From NCBI GenBank assembly GCA_951217055.1, contig OX578286.1:10799550-10863549 (forward strand): 64,000 bases of DNA. Direction: 5' to 3'. The DNA is from Gerris lacustris (taxonomy: Eukaryota; Arthropoda; Insecta; Hemiptera; Gerridae). The notes below the pieces were generated by a model. It was not told the DNA's origin and searched no databases. It saw only the letters and a program-made list of their open reading frames with translations. Numbering within the stretch: position 1 is the stretch's first letter; each line of letters opens with the position of its first letter. The position numbers and the translations under genes were made by a program. This document shows positions 1 to 10,480 of the stretch, piece by piece.

Positions 1-562
1 TAAAATGTATGTTTTTACTTTACACTCTATAGAGTAATTATAAAGATTACCTAATTTAATATACTTACTTTTTATCTTTTCCATTTTAAGCATTATTCAA
101 GTATAGATATAATTTTATGTTGCTAAACACATAAAATATTAACAATACTTGTATAGTATAATTTTTTTGTCTCCACTTATTGTGAATTATTTATTTTAGT
201 TTATGTATATTTATTAACTATGAATTATTTATTTTAGTTTATGTATATTTATTAACTATGAATTATTTATTCTAGTTTATGTATATTTATTTTGAATTTG
301 AACTCTTTTTTTATTATAAGTATAAAACAAGGCTGAGTTTTTAAACTAAAAAATATTCTGTAATTTACAAGAAAGGGAACTAATTTTTTTTTTAATTTAA
401 AGACAATTTTTATTATTATTGTTTTTAAAATTGTGTTTAGTTAGGATCATTGTTTGATTAAAAATTATTTGTTATTGGAATTTTCTTCTTTTTGTCTTAT
501 ATATATTTTTAAAGATCTTTATTTTCCTTATAGTCCAGGAAATAGTGTGCAAAAAAGTGTCA
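1..562. other. AT-rich non-coding stretch
   Basis: Very AT-rich sequence with many stops in all frames. Apart from the short tandem repeat at 183-290 I see no gene, RNA or recognisable element. Confidence 0.6.
183..290. repeat. 38-bp tandem repeat, 2.8 copies
   Basis: The unit starting TGAATTATTTATTTTAG recurs at 183, 221 and 259, an exact 38-bp period with one or two substitutions. The array is short and young-looking. No function is visible. Confidence 0.9.
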
Positions 563-1245
563 GACTAATATCAAGCTAGAATTTTGGGTACTCTTATAGA
601 AAAGGGCCCCCCTTTTTGTTTTTTATACAGAAGAGTTTATATCCCTTAGTCTAACTACCTATTAAGACAAAGGGATATTCAGTCCAATATGCTTTGGGAC
701 AAAGGAATATCACACTTTTGCATAAAAAAAGTGTGTATTCGTTTTTCAGAATTTTGTATACAAGTTAATCTTTTTGTGCCTTTTAAGAATATGTGGTCGG
801 CTAAGTTCGTCTGCGGGACATAGCTTGGTAATAAGCATTTGAAAAAAAAGCAGTGGAGATCGGACATGTCCTACAATTATGGTGGACAATGTGATTTTCA
901 TGATCCTGAGTACAAAATTAGTTAGTAGACTGGATAATCAAGATGATCTTAGTTTGTCCCTTGATAGGTTGGTTATTAAAATATTGCTCAAAATCGAAGT
1001 GGTCAACTATCAAGTGACAAGATAATATCAACTTGATTTTCGGTCTACTAACTAATTTTTTACTCAGGGTCATAAAAATCACATTGTCCACCATAATTGG
1101 TGGGAAATGGCCACTCTCCAACATTTGTTTTTTTCAAATGCCTATTGCCAAGCTATTTCCCGCAGACAAACTTAGCCGACCACATATTATTCTTAAAGGT
1201 ACTAAAAGATTATCTTGTATACAAAATTCTAGCTTGATGCTAATC
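563..1245. mobile_element. Palindromic (foldback) element, host of a MITE
   Basis: The left end (from 563, GACTAATATCAAGCTAGAAT) is the near-complement of the right end finishing at 1245. The arms continue inward: 757-920 (through the AATATGTGGTCGGCTAAG motif and the GTGGACAATGTGATTTTCAT motif) is inverted at about 1040-1235. The spacer near 930-1040 also has inverted pieces. The left arm is interrupted by a MITE at 587-747. It behaves like a DNA transposon with very long inverted repeats; no transposase frame survives. Confidence 0.7.
587..747. mobile_element. MITE F', copy 1, with 9-bp target duplication
   Basis: The insertion is bounded by AGAATTTTG at 578-586 and again at 748-756, a perfect 9-bp duplication of the palindromic host element. 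It begins GGTACTC and contains the block with AAGACAAAGGGATATTCAG and GGGACAAAGGAATATCACAC. It ends near a small CACACTTTT/AAAAGTGTG hairpin. The same core is found at 3251-3404, 19021-19180 and 44679-44915. Confidence 0.75.
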
Positions 1246-1981
1246 AGCAGAGACGGGAAAAAGTCATAAACGTCATAGTCATATGATTTTGTTATAAAAT
1301 AGCCATTTTACGCATAAACGTCATAAAATGGGGTTTCTTGGAATAAACGTCATAAAATGGCCTTTTTTTACCAAATTTTTAGCAAAAAGGTTTTCTTTTT
1401 TTTTTGTTAATGCAAATTTTTGAATTGAACATTCGTGGTCCGGTTCCTGGTAAAAGTGCAGTTCGAACAAAAAACCCTTATACCAGTTTAGTGAATGGCC
1501 TGGGCTCTTAATTCCCTGACCACTTTCGGACTTAACTAATGCGCTTATGCATACCTACAACCAGAGAGGCACCGACGGTCATCCCTGATTCCAAACTAGG
1601 GCTCCTAATCGGCTCCTTCTTGGAACAACTCCTCAAATTAGAATCGAGGCAATTCAAGATAGATTCTCTGATCAGCCAATAGCAAACCCATTGGATTAGG
1701 CAGTCTCCTGATTGGCTGTTCCATAATTAAGACTTTGTATAAATTCATGGTAAGGGAGTAGAATGTTTAATTGCTCATTTGATGACAAGTAACACGAGTA
1801 AGAAACTCGTGTTACTTGTTTCTTGATTAATTTTACTCGTGTAACTAGTTTCTTGATTGATTCTACTCGTGTCAGAATGCCAAAAACTCCTGTAAACAAC
1901 TTAGCGCTTAAGCGTAAGTAGGTGTCAGGGGAAGTGGACTTTTCTTTGGAAGATGAAACATTCTTCTGTAAGCCATGAGAT
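1246..1981. other. Non-coding stretch with short repeats
   Basis: It holds two or three copies of an ATAAACGTCATAAAATGG motif near 1310-1365, with a related AATAAACGTCATAG at about 4379. These may be remnants of the ends of the hAT-bearing element. A strong hairpin lies at 1786-1818. No coding sequence was recognised. Confidence 0.5.
1786..1818. repeat. Perfect 14-bp stem hairpin
   Basis: CAAGTAACACGAGT at 1786-1799 is exactly complementary to 1805-1818, with a 5-base loop AAGAA. Decayed copies of the right arm (TTTACTCGTGTAACTAG, TTCTACTCGTGTCAG) follow to about 1876. Confidence 0.85.
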
Positions 1982-2723
1982 AAACAGGTAAGTTCTACAC
2001 CTACTTTGTATCTGAAGTCTTGGACGCTGTCAATTCGCAATGCAAAAGAAGCCCCAAAGGTTCCAGGACTGGAAACCCACCTGAACTACATCAACGACAA
2101 CTTTGGGACATTTCCTGACATAATAGACATTGGCGTAACTAGGGGGGTGCTAGGGTGGGCTAAGCCCACCCTAGACGAAAATTAGCCCCCCCTAGAAAAA
2201 TAGAAAAGTAAAAAAAAATCCAAGTTGGTTTCTTACGGACATTTGTACTAAAAAAAAACGAAATAAATTTTAATAGTAAAAATATACTGTATTTTAAGGC
2301 GCCACGGCAAAAAAAATTATACCCTGCCTCTTGATCTTCGGAAAAAATTTCGAGTTGGTAATGTCAAACATTAGGTAAGGGCAGTTTTAAACCACTCTAT
2401 AAGGGTGAAAATCGGCCCTAAAGGGGGAAATAGTGTGTTTTTTGGATTTTTGTACTGATGGGTATGTTTGTCGTGGAGACATGCAGTTTTCTGGAAATTG
2501 TTAAGGTTATAGTGTATTTTTAGGGAAAAATTATATATGCCGTGAAATGTTTCGGGAAATGGGTTTATTTTCAACGAGAAATCGTCTAGGTCAAAAAGGC
2601 GTTTTTTTAACACGTTTTTACTTAAAACTTTTGAAATTATTGAAAAATTAAAATTTATTTTCAAGGATTTTGTAAATCCCGCAGAGGTCTATCGCCGGTA
2701 ACGAGAACTTTTTTTACCTGCAC

Positions 2724-2755
2724 TCCCGATGTCGCCCGTGCGGGCGACATCGGGA
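2724..2755. repeat. GC-rich palindrome, 15-bp perfect stem
   Basis: TCCCGATGTCGCCCG (2724-2738) and its exact complement (2741-2755) flank a TG spacer. It is much more GC-rich than its surroundings and lies inside the nested hAT element. Confidence 0.9.
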
Positions 2756-3124
2756 ATTTTTTTTCGCTGATCAGAAAACAGGAGATATTTGGTACGGGGT
2801 GTGGTATATCATTGGGAAGAATACAAAAGTGGTCCAAAAACATTTTAAAAATGTTTCGTGTTTCAGACCCTTAGAAGCGAAAAAACCCTTTTTACCATTT
2901 TTTTAAACGTTTTTCTACATGAGGCTTCGACGCCATTGGGCTTTTATACCTTAAAAGCCTATGAAATGCTGCTCACCGCGTTTTGCTTTTAAACTCGATG
3001 GTACTTATACTTATTTAAATATGGTACATACGGAGAAAAAAAGGACTCTCCTACTCTGCTTCGTATGCTCTGAAAATGTCCTTTTCAAGGGATAAGGGCA
3101 ATCCCCTTTTTTGTAGTACCTTCA

Positions 3125-3145
3125 GGGGGGGGGGGGGGGGGGGGG
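3125..3145. repeat. Homopolymer G21
   Basis: An uninterrupted run of 21 G within the nested hAT element. It is a candidate for length polymorphism and sequencing error. Confidence 0.95.
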
Positions 3146-3250
3146 AGTCGAGTCCCTCACCGAAAAACTCACGAAAATCGGGTTTTTCCAAAATTTCGAC
3201 TTTGACCTTCTGCACTGTTTGCAATTCAATTCGGACGGGGTTCAAAAGGG

Positions 3251-3404
3251 GGTACTTTTATAGAAAAGGGCCCCCCTTTTTGTTTTTTTATACAAAAGAG
3301 TTTATATCCCTTAGTCTAACTACCTATAAGACAAAGGGATAATCAGTCCAATAGGCATTGGGACAAAGGAATATCACACATTTATATTAAAAAAAGTGTG
3401 TATT
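3251..3404. mobile_element. MITE F', copy 2
   Basis: It matches 587-740 closely: GGTACTTTTATAGAAAAGGG, then the AAGACAAAGGGATAATCAG and GGGACAAAGGAATATCACAC blocks and the terminal AAAAAGTGTGTATT. It is nested within the 2128-3891 hAT element, so it is younger than that insertion. Confidence 0.8.
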
Positions 3405-4229
3405 AAGTTGTAAGAAAGTATATTAGATTAAAAACAACAAGTTGTGTACCTCTGTTTGAAAAATTAAAATTAGTACTTAATTTGTGGTTTGGTCGTTTCA
3501 GGGTGTATTAAATAAATCGTATTTATCTCATATGGCTATATTTCGACCACACCTGGTCATCTTCATGCCTTGATTTTGAGAGTGTTACTACATTTATTTT
3601 ATTCAATATTATGTTCTAATTTTCACCGATTTGGTTCGTAGTCATTTACTGTCATATTTCCGTCAGATATTATTACTTTTATTATATTTAAACTTAAAAA
3701 TTAGTTAACACTTAAAAACTGTCTTTAAAACTGTTATCATATTGCTAAAATTATGTTGTTTTTTTTTAAAAAAAGAAAGAAAAAGAACCTCTAGAATTAG
3801 ATTTTAGGGTATCTAAATTTCAAAAATTTTCGGTGTAGGGCCCCCCCAGGGGCTTAGCCCCCCCTAGACTTTTATCCTAGTTACGCCAATGATAATAGAA
3901 GGTCTGCTAAAACAGGATAGGTTATTTCCAAACAGCGTCGAAAAAATCAAGACCCTTTGCGGTAAAAATTGGGTTGGAAGAGTGGGGGAAAAGGTAAAAG
4001 AAAAGTTCACTGCTGTTCTCTCAAGGAATCCTGGGTGGGAACACGCCCAGGCTATAGCTGCCTGGTTGAATGGCGTGCAATGCAAAAGCAAATGACGTGT
4101 CATGCATGAAATTTGCTCCCACCTCATCTGCCGATGTCGAAAGGTCTTTTTCCAAGTTTAAAATTCTACTGACGAACAAAAGAACCAATTTAACCCTGGA
4201 GAATATATAACAACACATGATCACTTTTT

Positions 4230-4600
4230 ACAATGTTGAAGCATTCTGCTAATTATTATCATTTATTGCATATAGTGTAAATATAATTTTGTATTAATGA
4301 AGTATTGAAATCTTTTTTGAACTGTTTCCCTCCAAAATAACGAAATCTTTTACATAAAGGCTAAATTTTCACAGTGAAAATAAACGTCATAGTTTTGGCT
4401 AAAAGGTCATAAAGCAATCGATTTTCTAAAATAAACACATCGTCAAACAAATCTCAAACACATCGTCTAAAATACAATTGAAACAGGCATGTAATATTTC
4501 AACCTGATACAAGCAGAAGTTTTTGTATAATGAAGTGATATATATTATAATAGTTTAAATGGAGTAGGCCGGGGCGTGAGGGTTAGGCAATAGTCCTGCA
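4230..4600. other. Non-coding remainder
   Basis: AT-rich sequence downstream of the hAT remnant, with an AATAAACGTCATAG motif near 4379. No gene seen. Confidence 0.5.
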
Positions 4601-4636
4601 CCTCTTTACTATAGGTAGTGAGGAAATGTAAAAAGG
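4601..4636 (+). repeat. Hairpin tail of family E repeat
   Basis: CTTTACTATAGGTAGTGAGG followed by AAATGTAAAAAGG matches the tail at 5880-5916. Only the 3' end of an older copy remains. Confidence 0.6.
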
Positions 4637-4957
4637 TCAGCACAATGACTAAAATAAAACAAAAGAAAACTTACTACCACTAAGCCATTTTAACAAAGGA
4701 ATATGAGGAAGAGCAAAATTTGAACAATGTGTATTTTTGTACATTCTTATGGTATACAAATAAGTAGGGTTTTAAGTCCTTCAACAATAGACAGATAAAA
4801 GGGTTAATATGAAGGGGTGATATTTGACCACATTGGTTTTGCTTGTAGGGCTGTATCTTAATCAGAGTAAAAAAAAGGTAACACTGCATGGTCATAATCT
4901 AACAGTGATAACCAAAGCGCATTTCCATGAGCAAATTTGTAAAGGATGCATTATAAA

Positions 4958-5078
4958 GGACTACAAAGAATGGTCATAAAACAAAAGAAACTACAAAGAA
5001 TGGTCATAAAACAAAAGAAACTACAAAGAATGGTCATAAAACAAAAGAAACTACAATGAATGGTCATAAAACAAAAAA
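4958..5078. repeat. 30-bp tandem repeat, 4 copies
   Basis: ACTACAAAGAATGGTCATAA recurs every 30 bp from 4960. The last unit carries an A to T change. Confidence 0.92.
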
Positions 5079-5149
5079 TCGGGTACAGGGTACCTCGGAA
5101 CTTTTCTTCACTTCAGAGGCCACTAAAGTGGCCTCTGCATTGGACGTGA

Positions 5150-5195
5150 ACATTGGACGTGGTCAGTACTTGGATGGGTGACCGCTCTGAACAAA
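5150..5195 (+). ncRNA. 5S rRNA-like fragment
   Basis: GGACGTGGTCAGTACTTGGA followed directly by TGGGTGACCGC is the highly conserved 3' part of the 5S rRNA internal control region. The 5' half and terminal stem are missing, so it is not a functional gene. It may be a 5S-derived SINE head or a retro-copied scrap. Confidence 0.6.
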
Positions 5196-5239
5196 CTGAT
5201 TTATTATCATTCTTAAAAAAAAACCTTATTTTTAATACC

Positions 5240-5916
5240 TATATTTTATTTAATTATTTGAATTTTGGCGGTATTTTGACAGATGTAAACAAACTTTGAC
5301 GTCATCAAAATAATTATCGCACTAATAAATAATTATATTCGCTTATAACTTTTAAACTAATTAATGGAATTTCATCGGGGGATTTTTATATTTGTTCCTT
5401 AATTTTTTCCGGTTCCAACGATATGCTATACGTCAAAAACCTATTTATACTTTCAGTATTATTAACCGTCTAAGTTTAAAAATTCAAAAATTGATAACTT
5501 CAAAATGGCGGCCAATATCAAAATGAAATTTGGTGGGCTTGTTTGTCATACAGAGAGGTATATTCATGCAAATTTCAACTCGATCAGGGATCATTGTCGA
5601 TTTATTACGATTTTTTAAAATTTTGCTGACTCAACAAACTGGGTTCAAGATGGCGGAAAAATTTGATTTTCCGGGCGGCACCACTACAGGTAAGAACTGA
5701 TTTTTCTGCCAAGTTTCAACTCACTAGGTTAAATACATACAATATACACACAATATACATACAATATACATACATACATACAGACGTCATGCTGAAAACC
5801 ACTCAGGAGGTCTTAAAAACACCTAAAACGGATAATTCCGTTGAAATCTCGAAAACAATTTTTTTTGTGAAAACAGTACTATTCCTACTATAGGTAGTGA
5901 GGAAAAGTAAAAAGAC
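5240..5916 (+). mobile_element. Family E dispersed repeat with hairpin tail
   Basis: It has the layout seen in family C: a long AT-rich body with conserved AAATTTCAACTC-type modules, a microsatellite (ATACATACA units at 5740-5785), and a stretch resembling the family C region CTCAGGGGACCTCAAAACGT. It ends in a tail with the CCTACTATAGGTAGTGAGGA hairpin and AAGTAAAAAG (5885-5916). Non-coding, probably non-autonomous. Confidence 0.5.
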
Positions 5917-6234
5917 GAATTTTTTATAACACTAGGACGAAGTTTATAGTGTCTCCTATTCGTTGTTTGGGTCAAAGGGTCAGATACAAAAGATATCTCT
6001 ATGGTTTCTTTGCACATCTGCCCGATTATTTTAGCTCAAGGGATCAAATTAATACATCTACATGTTCTCAAGAACTCATCTGGTTTTCAAGAAATTTGTA
6101 TGGTTTGTCGAAAGTAGCCCCCAGAAGGCCCCATTGTAATTTCAACTTCCTGCGCACATTAAACATTACATATTGCTAAATGCATAGATACTTTTATTCG
6201 TGTAAAAAAACGAAATTATTTTGACAGAATTAAA

Positions 6235-6828
6235 AAATCGGTCCGAAACTACACAGACAAACTTTCTCATTTACGAGTTTATAATTACTTAGCCCAGTGT
6301 TTTCCATTTATTAGTTTTCGTAGGCACATTTAATTATTACTGAACATTTTATCAAAATTTATTATAAAAATAACTTCTCCTCGGCGGGGAATCGAACCCG
6401 GCCTCTCTTCGTTCGCGTTTAAAAAGCTATTTTCTCAGGAACTAGATTTTTCCCGGGAAAACGACTTATATTGTTAAACTCGTATTTAAATGGACTATAT
6501 TTTAATCAAAATAGGAACCGTTTTCGAGAAATAATTATTTTTTCACGTTTTTTCAGGGTTTTTTGGGGGTAGCGCCCCCAAATTTGAAGCTAAAATTCAT
6601 TTCTCGATATAACCTCGGGGTATGATTGTTCTGAACATGTATGCTAAATTTCGTCAAAATCGGCCCAATAGTTTAGGCTCTAGGCGTCTGTACAGACGAC
6701 AGACAGACATTTATTAAAAACCTTTTTTTAGACTCAGGGGACCTCAAAACGTGTAAATCCATCAAGATCTCAAAATCGAATTTTCGCGCCATCACAATAC
6801 TTTCTCTTTATATAAGAAAGTAAAAAGC
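6235..6828 (+). mobile_element. Family C dispersed repeat, copy A
   Basis: It matches 37178-37668 from TCGGTCCGAAACTACACAGA through the AAATTTCGTCAAAATCGG core, a short GACGACAGACAGAC microsatellite and CTCAGGGGACCTCAAAACGT to the terminal hairpin CTTTCTCTTTATATAAGAAAG and TAAAAAG. Relative to the other copy it carries about 160 extra bases from 6377, beginning with a tRNA-like segment. Confidence 0.75.
6378..6407 (-). tRNA. tRNA 3'-half-like fragment
   Basis: On the minus strand GGCCGGGTTCGATTCCCCGC is a T-arm with the GGTTCGATTCC B-box, followed by CGAGGA resembling the acceptor. The D and anticodon arms are absent. It is a tRNA-derived scrap inside a family C element. Confidence 0.5.
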
Positions 6829-7029
6829 ATATTATCAATAAAATACGTGATAGGATGCGAAGAAGCTATGTGCCACAGTAAATTTGAGTAGTAAATTTCG
6901 TATAAGTGACTTCAGGGGACAAGTGACCATAATAATAAACAATATAGTTTAAATAAAAAAATAATATAAATAATGCAATTTTTAAAAAAAAAATATTAAA
7001 AAGAAATAAATAAAGTATAACAATAAAAT

Positions 7030-8016
7030 GAAAACATAGAATAAATGCACTGATTACGTCATCAAATAGTAAAACAAGACATTTCTTTTTCTTTTTTTTT
7101 TTTTAATAAAATACAAAAGTAGAGGGTGGTTTAAGGGTGGAACTGAACTAAGGGAGGAGGGGGAAGGGGGAATGCTCATCAAGTAAAAAAGAAAAATGGC
7201 GTCACACCCTCCCCCTTTATAACACTTCAAAAAGGAAAAAAGAAAAAAAAAATGAAAAACACCCTCTCATCTCTGTACTGATTGAAAAGGCAGCCATTTT
7301 TATTTTTTCTTTTTTTCGCTCTCTGTGTTAGGCGAGCTTGAGAAAAATAGGGGGTGGTCTTGTTTAAGGGTAGGAAAAAAAAATCGTAAAAAAACCACCC
7401 TCGTAATATTCCTGACACCATCTCAATCCTAAAAAACCACCCCTTCTCCTTCCATTGCTTTAATTGTCGCCATGACAACCCCAGTAGTGTTATAAAGCGG
7501 ATCCTGGGAGAACAGCATGGGATTTTTACCACCCCCTTACAAAAGAGGTTTGAACAAGAATATTTAGTAATTTTCTTTTTTTCCCCTTCCCTCGTATTTT
7601 TTTGAAGGGATCGAAAAGGAGTGGGGGGAGGGTTGAACTCTTCACAAATCTACTATACTCTTATAAGACCCCCCCTTTTTCTAGAAAAATTTCCAGAACC
7701 CTTGTTAAATAAAAAAAATTGAGGGTCTACCCTTCAATTTAATTTCCCAAGACCAATTTTCCACATCTTTTAATCTTAGATGGAGGGGGGGGGGATTTTT
7801 CTTCCATCAACCCTCCTTTCAATCTTACCAACCTCTAATATTAATAATTCCCCCCCTCCCCCCTCCAAATTCTCGACCCTCAACCCCAAAAAATAAGAAA
7901 TAAAAAAAAAAACACCCAGAGACTTTAACTAAAAGCAGAATTTTATTATTATTATTAGAAAAATCCACCCTTATAGACTCGTCTCCGAAAAATGAATATA
8001 TATTTGAAGTAACCCC

Positions 8017-8019
<3 letters not shown>
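7030..8019. other. Purine/pyrimidine-run-rich non-coding block
   Basis: Long runs of A, T, C or G and GGGGG/CCCCC blocks dominate, immediately followed by a (TA)n tract. An X-box-like GTCGCCATGACAAC lies at about 7467. I see no gene; apparent open frames are low complexity. Confidence 0.5.

Positions 8020-8094
<75 letters not shown>
8020..8094. repeat. (TA)n microsatellite
   Basis: Uninterrupted AT dinucleotides for 75 bp. Confidence 0.97.
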
Positions 8095-8097
<3 letters not shown>

Positions 8098-8267
8098 ACA
8101 AATAAGAAAATAAGGGACAAAGTGAAAATGACTTAATAATTGTTATTATCTTTTTTTCTTTTTCAATTACCAGTTTGTGGGTGTTTTTGAATTGTTCCAT
8201 TATTTTTACTTCTTTTTATCGAATTTTGGGGATAATTAAATATACATTCTCTTTATACTCACACACT

Positions 8268-8372
<105 letters not shown>

Positions 8373-8787
8373 AAATGAGAAATAAAATGTTAAATGTTTT
8401 TATATTTTATTTTTTCGTACATCAAACTTCTGAACCCTTCTTATAACTTTCTTATTTTTAAGTTTGTTGAAGAACAAATTGAATATTAATTCATAAGTTA
8501 AACAAAAAACAAACAAATATGCTTCAATTCTTTGCAGAGGTTTAAAATAAAAGTTTGTTGTTTAAACAAAATAAATTAAACTTGTAAAGTACAGTTATGT
8601 TTAAAATTATATTTATACAAGGTTTATGCAAGGTTGTTTTAGAATATGGGAAAGGGTAGTACTTTCTTAAAAATGTTTGGTGAAGTTGAATAATCTGTGA
8701 AACGACTCATCTATTCTATAAAAATCTATATAAAATATGTCTTATAGCCCAGGAGGTAACGTGCATAAAAGTGACTTCTTGAACCTT
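8373..8787. other. AT-rich non-coding stretch
   Basis: No gene or repeat recognised. Confidence 0.5.
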
Positions 8788-9870
8788 GGTTGAGGAAATG
8801 GAGGATAAACTTTAATGAGCAGAAAAGAGTCCATGTCAGTGTCATTCTCAGACATCCAACATGTCATCAAGTCATTCTCAATCAAGGAGTGATCCCACAA
8901 TTCTCTTTCGTAAGATATCTAGGTCTACATCTCGATTGGTTGAGGAAATGGAGGAGAAACTTTAATGAGCAGAAAAGTGTCCATGGCAGTGTCACTCTCA
9001 GACATACAATTTGTCCTCCAGTCATCCTCAATCAAGGAGTGATCCCACAATCCTCTTTCGTAAGATAATCTAGGTCTACTTCTCGATTGGTTGAGGAAAT
9101 GGAGGAGAAACTTTAATGAGCAGAAAAGTGTCCATGGCAGTGTCACTCTCAGACATACAACTTGTCCTCCAGTCATCCTCAATCAAGGAGTGATCCCACA
9201 ATTCTCTTTCGTAAGATATCTTGGTCTACATCTCGATTGGTTGAGGAAATGGAGGAGAAACTTTAATGAGCAGAAAAGTGTCCATGGCAGTGTCACTCTC
9301 AGACATTCAACTTGTCCTCCAGTCATCCTCAATCAAGGAGTGATCCCACTATCCTCTTCCGTAAGATATCTAGGTCTACTTCTCGATTGGTTGAGGAAAT
9401 GGAGGAGAAACTTTAATGAGCAGAAAAGTGTCCATGGCAGTGTCACTCTCAGACATTCAACTTGTCATCCAGTTGAATGTGCTCAATCAAGGAGTGATCC
9501 CAGATCCCACAATCCTCTTCCGAAAGTGTCCATGTCAACATACTAAAACTAAACGTACGGACACTTGCAGACGATATAAACTTCTATTGCGACTCCTTGA
9601 CCAAAGATCCCACCTATTGCTTTACAATAAGGTCCTTATCTATAGTTGAATCCTTAAACCCATTAAGATCTATTGAATTGAGCTCTTGGGTTGCACAAAG
9701 CGCTCAAATTCCTATGGATAGATTCCAATCCCTTCAGTCATAGATCCTTCGAAAAATCACCAATTACCCATCATATGTTTCCAACCTCATAATCCACCAT
9801 GACCTTAAAATTCCTTTAGTACGTAACCTCGATTCTCTCCGCAATATAAAATTTCATGAAACCTTAAATC
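8780..9870 (+). pseudogene. Jockey-like LINE reverse transcriptase remnant with internal amplification
   Basis: The reading frame WLRKWRRNFNEQKSVHGSVT ... VRYLGLHLD matches the thumb region of the LINE at 25551-26339 (WFKKWRIKVNETKSSHVTFA ... VRYLGLHLDRR). This segment is repeated five times (8788-9535). It is followed by decayed C-terminal sequence: RRYKLLLRLLDQRS, YNKVLIYS, IELLGCTKRSNSYG, then frameshifted matches to the LRKIADAP and NDLKVPFVREL regions, until about 9870. No catalytic FADD motif is present and stops are frequent after 9540, so it is dead. Confidence 0.8.
8788..9535 (+). repeat. 150-bp tandem array derived from a LINE
   Basis: GGTTGAGGAAATGGAGG starts at 8788, 8938, 9089, 9239 and 9389, giving periods of 150, 151, 150 and 150. 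Each unit encodes about 50 residues from the WLRKWRRNFNE motif to YLGLHLD, and joins the next in frame (LHLDWLRKW). The extra base in unit 2 (TAAGATAATC) breaks the frame. Confidence 0.93.
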
Positions 9871-9894
9871 ACCATGTTAAAAAGAATGTATATG

Positions 9895-10115
9895 TCTTGT
9901 CTGAAATAGCCCCTAGACTTGCCATGATAATTTCAACCGTTAGCAATCTTTAAATTCTGCAAAAATTAAACTTTTATTCATGTAAAAATCAAAACAATTT
10001 TGATTGATTCAAAAAATGGAGGGAAAAATGAAATAAATTTAACAACTATAGGTTGCAAAAGCAGTATATTATTAAACTATATGTGATTAGACGGAAAGAA
10101 ACTATGTGCTACACT
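9895..10115 (-). repeat. Family B fragment
   Basis: CTGAAATAGCCCCTAGAC, TTATTCATGTAAAAATCAAA and GAAAGAAACTATGTGCTACA follow the order of the family B left part in reverse orientation, though diverged. Confidence 0.55.
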
Positions 10116-10143
10116 AATTTACAGACTATTTTTAATGATAAAA

Positions 10144-10350
10144 TAAATTGTCTCTCCACGTAAACTGACTAATTTGTTTATTTTATTCTACAAAACAGCT
10201 TTCAGCCTTCATAAGGCCATCATCAGTGACTAAGAACAAACATGAAACATATTTATTGTTCCTGGGCGCTGATGATAGCCTTATGAAGGCTACAAGCTGC
10301 GATGTAGAATAAAATAAACAAATTAGTAATTTTACGTGGAGAGATAATTT
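10144..10350. mobile_element. Foldback/MITE with about 85-bp arms
   Basis: TTGTCTCTCCACGTAAA and the following ATTTGTTTATTTTATTCTAC plus AGCCTTCATAAGGCCATCAT are found inverted at 10268-10350. The loop is about 40 bp. The repeat arms include a CTTCATAAGG / CCTTATGAAG core. No target duplication was certain. Confidence 0.75.
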
Positions 10351-10480
10351 TATATAATTCCTTAAGATGGCCTCCATTAGACGCTCCCACATCTACATTT
10401 TTAATGATGTTTTTGGAAATGGTAGCACTGTACAGGTAGGTGGAGGGGGGGACGAGAACCTAACCTTACCTAACAACCAT

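Larger units (their letters stand above)
2128..3891. mobile_element. Non-autonomous hAT element with 8-bp TSD
   Basis: The left end CATTGGCGTAACTAGG (2128-2143) and right end CCTAGTTACGCCAATG (3876-3891) are perfect 16-bp inverted repeats. They are bracketed by ATAATAGA at 2120-2127 and 3892-3899. An 8-bp duplication with a CA-GGCGTA type terminus is the hAT hallmark. The subterminal parts are also inverted (CTAGGGTGGGC at the left, GGGGCTTAGCCCCCCCTAG at the right). It carries no transposase frame but contains a GC palindrome, a G21 run and MITE F' copy 2. It sits inside the hAT-like transposase pseudogene. Confidence 0.85.
1982..4229 (+). pseudogene. hAT-type transposase C-terminal part, split by an insertion
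   Basis: The frame from about 1990 reads LYLKSWTLSIRNAKEAPKV and continues through NYINDNFGTFPDII at 2127. It resumes at 3900 with EGLLKQDRLFPNSVEKI and runs to a stop at 4093. After a frame change at about 4105, KFAPTSSADVERSFSKFKI and a basic leucine-rich stretch follow, then a TAA just after LTLENI. The ADVERSFS motif followed by R/N/L-rich residues is the signature of the hAT dimerisation domain. The exon-like piece is broken by the 2128-3891 insertion, at least one frameshift and stops, so it is dead. It could be an old transposon or a domesticated BED/hAT gene copy; the N-terminal catalytic part is absent. Confidence 0.65.
6100..6897 (-). repeat. Family B copy interrupted by family C
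   Basis: Family B sequence (TCGAAAGTAGCCCC... GAAATTATTTTGACAG) at 6107-6234 resumes at about 6829 with ATCAATAAAATACGTGATAG and AAGCTATGTGCCACA. The 6235-6828 segment between is a family C element, so C inserted into B. Confidence 0.6.

Noticed and set aside
1696..2040. 114-codon minus-strand frame
   Set aside because: It is antisense to the hAT transposase remnant and to a hairpin region; the plus strand explains the sequence.
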